Shown: positions 1 through 9,700 of the stretch, piece by piece | Numbering within the stretch: position 1 is the stretch's first letter | Layout: every line of letters starts with the position of its first letter | NCBI GenBank assembly: GCA_914767715.1 | Contig: OU612065.1 | Span: 22,568,001 to 22,632,000, forward strand | Direction of reading: 5' to 3' | Length of the DNA: 64,000 nucleotides | From: Membranipora membranacea | Taxonomy: Eukaryota; Bryozoa; Gymnolaemata; Cheilostomatida; Membraniporidae | The notes under the pieces: generated by a model | What the model was told of the DNA's origin: nothing | The model's database searches: none | What the model saw: the letters and a program-made list of their open reading frames with translations, nothing else | Program-made: the position numbers and the translations under genes

Positions 1-113
1 GATGATAATCAGAAAATGTGTGAAACATTGTGATGCATAGTCCACACAGAATTTGTAGTGAAAGGCCTTCAGACCCTATGGAGTTTATAGTGACCCTGTA
101 TTTTTCAACGCAG

Positions 114-219
114 TGACAGCATGGACCTACCCTACCTTAAAATCAACTTTCCATTGAGACACAACTGCCCTGTGATATTTGAGAGAAATTTCCATCCAAA
201 GTCTATACAATCTCTTTAA
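114..219 (+). CDS. possible 3'-terminal exon of an upstream gene
   Basis: After a pyrimidine-rich acceptor ending in cag at 111-113 there is an open frame of 34 codons closed by TAA at 217-219. It reads DSMDLPYLKINF and then PLRHNCPVIFERNFHP. The composition looks protein-like rather than random, and the first base would complete a codon begun in an exon left of the window. I recognise no family. It is short, so it may be chance. Confidence 0.2.
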
Positions 220-2629
220 ATGGTCGAAGATAAGGAGTGAAGATGTCAGAAAATATGAAGGAGGTTATCGAGGTTTTTGATATCACTGACTTTACTGTCA
301 AGGTATTATTGACCTCGTGAGTGAGGTTCATTGGTTCAGCCACTTTGTGCAATCACTCATCAGATATAGCGAGCAAGTCAGAGCAATGAACCAAACCAGA
401 GATTCAGATTAAGGTGTGAGCACTGAGGTGTATATTCCAAATCAGTGGGTGTGAACTTATCCTTCATTTATTGCACAGCTAATCAGAAATCCGGATTGCT
501 AGTTATCAATTTGTTGCTTTGGAAATACATTGACAACTGGCATGTTAACAATGTGTAGGAATAATTGAATGATATGATGTATACTTTATTCTGTTGAGCA
601 GTGCAAGACTGGGTTACCATTTTATGCTTACTGAACTAAAAAAGTTTTATTCTAAAAATCAATGCTATGATATTCGATAAATATAAAGATATATAAATAA
701 CCGGGTTATGTGATGGGCGATGAGAATCAAAATTATTATATTATTATTTCTTTGCGCTAAAGTGATGGCGTACTCATAGTTGTTATGAACATGTTTGTGA
801 GAGAAACTACGCAAATGAAAGTTGGTTACTAGGGTATTTCCTAGGTTAGAGAAACAGAACAAGCTGTCAGAGGAGAAATATTCACCTGAGGGTAATGGGT
901 GCTAGAAGAAGCAACCATGAAAGCTCCCCCAGGGGGACTTGTTCGGCGGCACCAATCACCTGGCAGTGAATACCATGCATATTAACCAATTTCGCCATCT
1001 CACAATGTCCAAAAAAAGGGGTATGGCTCTTTAGTAAGTCCGCTATTCACTACTTGGAGTCACGCGCTCACATCCATTCCGCCATTGCCACCATATGCAA
1101 TACAGCATATGTGTTAGAGCTATTGAGTTATTGCTGGGACCCCTTTTAGTGGTTTTCCAGATAATATAGCAAAATTGAATAAAATGTATACAGAGGGTAA
1201 TAAAAATATATGCGTTATTCAGTGAAATCTATTACATTATCAAATCTACTGGTTGTAGTATGTGATTTACCGGGAGCTAGCTGATTGTCAGGGGGTATTT
1301 AACTTACTCCATCGGTAATGTTGCAGCATTGATGGGTAAATCTGAACTGCGAGTCCTTCCAGTTGAAGCCACAATGAAGAGCTAAAATAAAAATTACAAT
1401 AAGATTGTTGCATACCACTATCTGGGACCTCATAACTTGCACACGTAGGGGTAATTACCAGTGTCCATCACAACATGTATCACAGCTATTGCAAACATAA
1501 CAACTCGGTCGAATAATGTTTGTAAGCCAAACTTAATTGACAAATTTGATTCAATTAATTCAATTGGTGTTGATTTTTCCATAAGTCAAACTGTTCATAT
1601 TATCGAGATTGATATTAGCTCTAGTATAGCCAGCTGATGGTTTCCAGTCTGACCTTCTAGGTAAATGTTAATACTTCTCAAAAGTCTTGGGGGCTCAGAC
1701 TAGGTTGAACCTGTCAACTCAAATTCTTAGCTGAGTTGCTAATTTTAAGTTTCCAAACTGATCAAGGTAAAGGAAAATGGGAAAGATACCAAAAGTATTG
1801 AATAGACTCATGCTTTATGAGGAGGACGACTTGACTATCCATTCACTCTAAAACTTGACGTACTAAATATTCTCTTTCAGCTCTTACGTTTCAGTTTCAG
1901 AGCTTAAGTCTCATTCAGTGAGAATCCCCATCACTACCTTGATAAAGATCATAGGATATAGAATAGCTGGCCTTGATTGACAAAAAAATTTTTTAACCAA
2001 TGCAATTCATATATCAAAGTGACTTGGTTGGCATATAAATCTGATATACATTGAATGAACGATAAACACGCATGGAGATGGTGCAACATGACATGACATG
2101 CAACACCAGACAAAAGTATATCTTTATGCTGTACAAGATGGAGATCAGCTCGACAAAATAAATTGTGCGCTTTTGATCACTTCTAGTAGTCATTGATTTT
2201 GGCTTCAATTAAATCTGACCTTGCAGACAGAACACACAACTGTTGTGTGTTTTAGCTGTGCTTAATCCATATTTAGCAGTTCAGATATCCGATTCAAATC
2301 TGCAAACTTCTATTGGTTATACTTCATGAGCACACATTGTAAACACTGTATTGAGATGGATGTTTTGATGATCTCACTTCCTCCATTCCGAAAACTTCTT
2401 CCTGATCTGATGATGGTTTCTATTGCAATCAATATATCTCACATGACTGACAACTCAACTATTCAAGTTTCCTGCAACTACATGTCTGGCAATAATAAAC
2501 AAAATCAATGTACGCTAATGATGGTTTGACCTAAGGGAGCCGGCCAAGTTCACTTTCACTACTGACAGTAGGATAGGAGGAATCTGATAATACTAGTGGC
2601 AATATTTACATAGAGAAAGAGAAAATACA
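220..2629. other. intergenic, no supported gene
   Basis: AT-rich DNA with short chance open frames only. I see no splice-bounded exon with protein-like composition and no long repeat. It holds the presumed promoter of the receptor gene that starts at 2630. Confidence 0.5.
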
Positions 2630-5600
2630 ATGGTTGTTCAGCAAACAAGAGTTACACCTGTCGCTGACATCGAGACTACAGATGACAAACCTTCTCTGGA
2701 GAGGCTAGATTTATACAAACGTTACATCATGATAACGGCGGGCTGTTTACCTGCTAGCTGCGTTCCAGGTCTACCAAAGCCAGCTAAACTTATCCTAGCC
2801 ATAGCACAACTGTTGATGATTATAGTACTATTCATTCCTCTTGTGTATGCGCTGTGCGCCATTTTGGAACACAGGAATGACCAGGATCTCTCGAATTTCA
2901 TATACAGTATACTGATTCTGGAAGCCTCATTTCTCACTCCCTTTGATGCGCTGCTCTTTTCACTTACTGGTAACATATTTAATACATTCAAAGACTACTA
3001 TGAACAGCTGGCAGTAGTTCAGAAGTGCTTTGGAGAAATGCAGATAGACATACCTCAGCAACTGTTAAGAGTTGTCGTTATCCTGCTCGCGATCACAGGC
3101 ATTATATTTTCCTGTACTATGGACGCCTTGTTTCTACATGAATATGTGCATCGTATGTGGCACCTCGATCCGCTTTTTGCACCTGAGATTACCCACAAGA
3201 ACCACACAGAGCTGGACAACTCCCAGGTTATGATGAGAGGGATGGGTCAGTTTTATGTTTTAACAGTCACCACTCAGCTCTCACTTAAAGTTACATATTT
3301 TTCTACCGTGTCCCTAGTGTTGTTCTTACTCTTTAGGAGTTTTAACAAAAACTTGGAGAACATTGCCAAAAACAACCCTGATAAACTTCAGCAAGATCTC
3401 TCCAAGTACCGCAGCACACATTTAGAACTTTGTCAGCTGGTTGAGAACATGAACAGAGTGTTTCGAGCTATGTTAGGCGCTATGCTGCTGGTTTACGGCG
3501 TGGGATTGCTGCTTATATTCTACCTTGTGTCATTGGGATTTAAGGAGGACTCCGAGATTAAAAAGATTATGATATTCTGGTGTTTGATGTTATTATTCTT
3601 CGAACTTATGACCATAGCATTGTGTCAGCTTATCCAGGATCAGGTGAGTGCATAATCTCAACTCAAGCAGTGTAGCCTTCTAGCCTGTCTTGACAAGCTC
3701 TGTTTGGTGGGTGTTCTCCCCCCCCCCACACCCACCAAACAAAGCTTGTACCATCCTAGCCTGAATCCAGATCCCAGCTCTTGTGACTCCTTCTGTCTTA
3801 GGGATAGTCTTGTGTATGTGTTTGTACGTTTATTATTTCAAGGGGTGATTGAGAAATAAAGACATTGTGGCATAGAGAAACTCTGCAAAACAGTGATATT
3901 TTGTATTTATTTCTATCATGAAAGGCAACACCGTAGTTCAAGGTTATGATTCTATAAAAACCACCGTGTTCCTCAATTTAGGAACTTAGACATCTAGGAG
4001 AAACAATTTTCTGGAGAGACATTGTTTCTACCTGCCCGGAGTACTTTGGACAGGGTATTTGTAAGCTGAGGTCTGGCTTGTTGTATGACATAGCAGAACT
4101 AAAGAATTTTTAAAAATTCATATTTTCTCTATCACATTAATTTTATGTATTGATTTATTTTAATTTATCAAACTTATATGATTTAATTATTTCAATTCAA
4201 TTTAATATTTAATTGACTTTAATTGATTGTTTACTACAAAACAGTATCAGAAAACAAAGCAAAGAGTAAGTGTTCACTGGTATGTTTAGATCATTGATTC
4301 CGATGTGTAGACTCTTATTCTGTAATATATTTGACTGTTTAATAAAAACGGCCCGATTCATTTTTTTGCTAATGGAATAGGCTATTCAGTGGCCTTAGAT
4401 AGAAACCTTAGACTCAATGAGTAATACAAATAGGTTAATATGATAGACCTATATAAGGAAGCATGACTGTGGTCAGATTGCTTTCATTGGTATTTCAGAC
4501 TGTAGAGGCTAAAGAGCACCTTTTACGGCTATCTGTCACTCACACAGAGCGGAAGGTTGAGGTGAGACAATTAAAATATGATTCATTCATATGTTACTGT
4601 TGGTTATTGCTCTGCTCTAAGATTGTTGGGATAGGATACATGTGAGAAAAAAGGGAATCCAGGTACCATTGGAAATACCACACATGCTTAATCCTCATGT
4701 CAATGAGGCCTGGGAGAAAGCAGACAGCTCATGAGGAAGGGTTTAGGGAAGTATGACTTAACTGCTGATGAACGTATTAAAAACATGTTGGGATTGAGTT
4801 AGTCGGTGGTTTATCGACGATCAGTTTTAGCAATGTGATCTTTAAATGTAAAAAAAGCAAAATTTGACTGAATGAGCAAGTGATTACAATTTCCCTCCAT
4901 GGGATAAATATAGAGGCCGAATTGTTCAATTGTTTATTTGTTGTACATACAATGGATATTTACAATAGGTCAGTTGAAAATGAAAAAATTTCTGTCGGAG
5001 GTCAACAAGTTGCCTTTAGCAATTTGTTATTGTATACTTTCAAGCCAACCTATATCAATAAAATTAATAACAATGAATATAAATATTATTGTTTATTTAG
5101 TTTTTTTTACGCTTGCAGGAGTTTGAATTGAGCTTGTTCTTGGAGCAAGTCAGAGAACCGACTACCCTTACAGCTGCCGGAGTGGTGGCGGTGAACAAAG
5201 ATTTCGGTCTGACGGTAATTTTATCCAATACCCGTATGTGGATTTCCAAGCAAGTCAATGAGAATATTGTAACATAAAGAATTCAAATGACCAGATCTTA
5301 TCATGACTCTGCGTTGAATTTGAGTATGCAGTTGCCAAAGAAGAAGATCAACTTGTTTTTCTCTATTGCTTATCAATATAAACAAATCCCCTCCCTACCC
5401 AGGTTTGAACCTAGGCCCAAATATGAACCAGTCCTGAATCTTAGCACTATGCTACCCAAGTTTATATGCTGGCATGAGTAATGCAAAATCATCCCGGTCC
5501 AGATTTTGGTAGCACTTTGTATGATCATTCCAGATTGCCGGATTCATTCTTACATACTACATTTTGATGGCACAAATCAGCTCATCGATGCAAGGAACAG

Positions 5601-5665
5601 AATGTCTCTGCATTTGTGCCGAGTGTAACCTAACTACCACACCTCTGGAGACTGAGACCGATTAA
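2630..5665 (+). CDS. gustatory-receptor-like (GRL) seven-pass membrane protein
   Basis: Four exons, 2630-3643, 4499-4561, 5119-5214 and 5534-5665, join to 434 residues. All three introns are phase 0 with good gt/ag ends. Hydrophobic segments lie near residues 48-72, 86-110, 141-166, 205-235, 283-305, 315-336 and 392-406, giving seven passes with long loops. The last exon carries TYYILMAQI (residues 398-406), which fits the TYx5QF signature of insect gustatory and odorant receptors with I for F. The exon before it, with LTAAGVVAVNKDFGL, matches the short conserved stretch that precedes the last membrane segment in that family. The length is typical (about 400 residues), as are the crowded 3' phase-0 introns. 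In the family these proteins form tetrameric ligand-gated cation channels in the plasma membrane. In non-insect animals the role is mostly unknown, so ligand and function here are inference. The start ATG follows gagaaaatac and precedes an open frame of 338 codons. Confidence 0.78.
3681..3763. repeat. palindromic repeat, TAGCCTGTCTTGACAAGC family
   Basis: In the first intron of the receptor gene, tagcctgtcttgacaagc plus tgtttggtgggtg is followed, after a run of C, by its approximate reverse complement. The same arms recur at 28918-28999, with partial copies near 6196-6217 and 47060-47090. It is probably a small non-autonomous DNA transposon or a fold-back element. Confidence 0.55.
5392..5460 (-). 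repeat. tRNA-derived SINE head
   Basis: The minus strand of this segment, in the last intron of the receptor gene, has an A-box-like TAGCATAGTGCTAAG and, about 35 bases on, a B-box GGTTCAAACC. The latter sits in a T-arm that can pair (CCTAGG with CCTGGG). The 5' end does not pair well as an acceptor stem, so this is more likely the promoter head of a SINE or a tRNA pseudogene than a working tRNA gene. Confidence 0.45.
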
Positions 5666-6706
5666 TACTCAACACAACTTTCTAATGCCACTCTATAGCA
5701 TAGTGGTGGCAGCATGTACATTGGGGCAGTCACAGACACAGCTAGACAATCCTCCCCACATTAAGTCTCACTTTTGGCAAGTATTTATTTTGTAGTTACC
5801 AAAACAAATCCGACAAATTTTGGCCCAACATGGCAAATAACGAAGAGACGGATGAAAGTATTCAAGTACTTTTAGTCAGTAAAGACCCGAGTTATATACA
5901 ACAAATAAGTACAGCTATAAACCTGCATTTAAGTGTTCTGATGACTAGACCTAATGCCAGTCATAGCAGTTCCATCATGCTTATTCATTGAAAGCGCAGG
6001 TTGCTCACACAGCCACTACAGCAGAAGCGCCTGGAACACAGAGATTATGTGGCAGTACCAGACCTGATCTTTTTCTTATCACTTTATAGGCATCTAAAGG
6101 TTTTTCACCATCTTCTAATTTGGGATTGATTCTGCCCTTCTCGACAGTCGAGATAAATCTAGTAGTTAGTCTTTAATGTATACCAATATAGCCCATCTTG
6201 ACAAGCTTGTCAAGACATCACTCAATGTTAGTGTTTGATAATGTTATGCCTTCAACTCTAGACTAGAGTCTCTGGAATTCTTGAACATTATAAATTGCTT
6301 CATTCATAGATGGCATCCATTTTTTTTACTGCTGGGATCAATTTAAGACAATGTCACAGAATAAGGATATATCCTTACTCTGTGACAGTATCATCCAATT
6401 GTTAACTAGGATGTTGCGAAAGCTTGTGTTATATTGCTTTCAAACTAGTCTGAGCCCCCCAGACTTTGTCCCCTGTCCAACGGCCCCCCCTTTCAAACCT
6501 GTGGCGTACTATTCAGTATTTTATAAGTTGGTTTTGTTATCAGATGAGATCAGAGATATTTATATAAACTGAAATGTTTATTGCAATCTTCAAACAATTA
6601 CAACTTTATATTTGGAAAAGAAAAATGTTTTTGTTTATTGATTCAGAAATAAACTTGTATCATATCATATGTTAAAATCACCATGATGAACAAACAGTCA
6701 CACTTC
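5666..6706. other. spacer between convergent genes
   Basis: This holds the 3' ends of two convergent genes, the receptor gene on the left and the mucin gene on the right. Apart from the inverted repeat at 6352-6387 and a partial TTGACAAGCTTGTCAA palindrome near 6198-6213, I see nothing. Confidence 0.5.
6352..6387. repeat. near-perfect 18+18 bp inverted repeat
   Basis: tgtcacagaataaggata is followed directly by its reverse complement with one mismatch and no loop. It could form a cruciform or be the remnant of a short palindromic transposon. It lies downstream of two convergent genes. Confidence 0.6.
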
Positions 6707-9700
6707 TTACCAACCTGCAGGCATGTGAATAGGAGTTCTCAGTGGGTTGGAATCCCTCAGTAGTAGGTTGGAATTCCTTAGTAGCAGGTTGGAATTCCTT
6801 TGTAGATGGGAATTCATTTGGAAATTAGAATTCTGTAGTAAGTGTAAGCTGCGCATCGCATTGGCGTTGGTGTTGTATGTAGGAAGATCAACTTTAGATT
6901 TTGAAAAATACTGTTGAGGAAGATCAGCTTTAGATTTCGAATAAAACGTTCTTGGCTGATCCATCGCCTTTCCATTGGCTCTGAAACGACAAGACAATCG
7001 TAAATTAATATAGTCTGTCCGTTATCTGAATAAGCATACAAGTTGCCAGATTTATCGGCATACACAGAACAAAGCCTAGAGGCCAGAGTGTTGCTGAGCA
7101 TAACTATTGCTGAGCAGCGCATGGTCCAGTGGATGGCAGCCTGCTGTGCACTATATGAGGTCATTCATGGTCTCAAACCTTTAGGTGACGTTTTCGTTTC
7201 TTGGATGCATACAACCTCAATGTGAGACGGAAGGCCATCTTGTAAACCTTTTAAAGCATGGTCAAAATTATCTGATTCATTTGAAATACTGCAATGTTAG
7301 ATTGTATATACATGGCACACTGACATCGAGACCACACTATTAACATGTGTATCTCTGATCGTTAGAGTCTATTTAGTCTGAATACCTGACAAGTATCCGC
7401 CCCTAATTACTGGAATTTACTGCGGGTCGTCACACCAAATTCTTTCTATGATACTCATGCAAAGTGAATTAATTCACTCTCTATTGATCAGAGATATACA
7501 TGCAATAGTATATCACGTCATCAGTGTGGTGACATAGAGCATAAGTTATATTTTACCTCTCTAAGTCAGAGCTGCTGGCCAGTGGTAGGATGCTCCTTCC
7601 AGCTTTCCTGTCACTATTTTTCTTGTAGGCATATACTCCCCCAATAACAAATAGATTGGCCAACACTATCAATCCAACTATAGTCATTGAAATCGTGACA
7701 TTGCTTGATAATAACCCTGCAGAAGAAATATTCGGAAAAGGTATTCAGTGTCGCTTATTTCATCGCCAGTTTGTAGACTAGGTTTCAACTTCACATTTAG
7801 TGAGTACAGCAAGACACATGTTGTAGTTCAAATATGGAATGATGCGGAAAAGTGTGCGATGGATCTGCTGTCGGAACCTGTTTGTCGATGTTTTAGGCAA
7901 TCAAGGATTATTTGAGCATTTTTTGGTTATCCTACTACTACATTAGGTGTAAACCTGGTTTTACAATAAATTTACAAAAAAAATTAAACAAATTGCAAAA
8001 GTTCATGCTGTATAATCTTGTCAAACAGCCACAAAGAAACAAATGAATGACAAACCTCCTTGCTTTATCCTAAAATTTTGCCTGACTTGAGAGTCTTAAA
8101 TGCAATCAATAGAATGACATGTTTTCATGTCCTTCAAAATGTGACATAATTAATTTGTTAATACCAGGAGTTCCTCTCCCATAAACAGCGAGATGACAAT
8201 TTGTCAAAAATATAAAACTCTGACAAACAAACCTGGCTCAGGTTTATCCGTGGACTTGATTTCACTAGCAGCACCAGCGTTTAGGTCACTTAGGTTACCG
8301 ATCGGTTGCAGCTGCGAATTTCCACCTGGTCTTGGTACTTCCTCTTCGTTTCCTTCCCCTGAGTCAGCTGATGTTCCTGAAGATTCAAGATTGGATGGCA
8401 ATTTGTAGACTGGATTTAACTGAGTTGTCAGTTTATTAGTAGGATCTTTCGAAATCTGTCGTTTAGAGCTTGTTGGGAGGCTTGTGCGTGTTTCACCTGT
8501 ACTAGCTGTTTCTTTGAGGGTTAGTGTTTCTGGTCTCCTACCTTTTCTAGGTAGCGCATCTGACGTTACTCTGACTCTGAGGTTTGTTATATCCTGTCTT
8601 ATCCTACTACCTTTGCTAGGTAGTGCATTTGGTGTTACATTGAGGTTTGGTCTTTCCAGTCTAGCCCTACTTTTGCTAGGTAGCGCTTTTGCCGTTACTT
8701 TTAAGATTGGTCTTTCCGGTCTAACCCTACCTTTGCTAGGTAGCACATTGGGCGTCACTTTAATGTTTGGTCTTTCTAGTCTACTTCTACCTTTGCTAGG
8801 TAGCAAATTTGGTGTTACTTTTAGGTTTGGTCTTAAACTACTCTTGCTAGGAAGCGCTTTTGGCGTCGCATTGAGGTTTGGTTTGTCCTTGGTACTTCTG
8901 CCTTGGCTGGGTATAGCTCCTTTGGTTACGTAATTTTTATCTTGATGAGTTGTTTGGCTTAATGTTACTTGGAATTCAGGACCTTTTGTAAGAATCTTCC
9001 CTGATTCCACCGTATTGCTGAAGGAATTTTTAGCAATGACTACTGAATATATTGTTGAAGGCAGTTTAGAAGATTCTGTGCTCTTCTTATTCTTCTTTGT
9101 TGTAGTTGTACTCTCTTGCTTAATGGTTGCCATTTCTCGTTTCGTGGTTTGTCTAGTTCTCAATTTTGGGGTGGCCTTGGTTCGTTGAGTGGTGCTTTGA
9201 TCTATTGACCTTGTTTTCTTTGGTACAGTGGTAACAGTCGGTGTTTTCTTAGATGGATTTTTTGTAGAGGTGTTTGGCTTCTGATTGCGGGTTATTGAAG
9301 TCGTATCTTTTTTCTCTACCTTTGAGTTTGCAGCTTGTGTCGGCAATGATATAACTGTTGTTTGAGTTTTCGTCAAAGTTGTAAGATAGGTTCTCTGGAC
9401 GGCTGTTATAATTGTTGTTGGCTCAAATTTTGCTGGCTCCACTGACAATTTAGTTGGTGCTTGCTTTGTTGTGAAAGTAACTTTTGTTGCTTTTGCTGCA
9501 GATAAGGTTGTTATTGGCTCTGCTGCTGGTTCATTTTTTGTTGGCTCTGTCGATGGTGTAATTTTTGTTGCCTCTGCTGTTGACAGGGTTGTTGTTGGTT
9601 CTGCTGATGTATTGGTATTTCTTGGCTTTGTTGTTGATGCAGCTGTTGATGTAATTGTTGTTGACAGGGCTGCCGGTGAAGTTGTTCGTGGATCTACTGC

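Noticed and set aside
8484-8933. Plus-strand open frame of 149 codons with Leu-rich repeats
   Set aside because: Mirror of the basic 20-residue repeats of the mucin; no splice or start context of its own.
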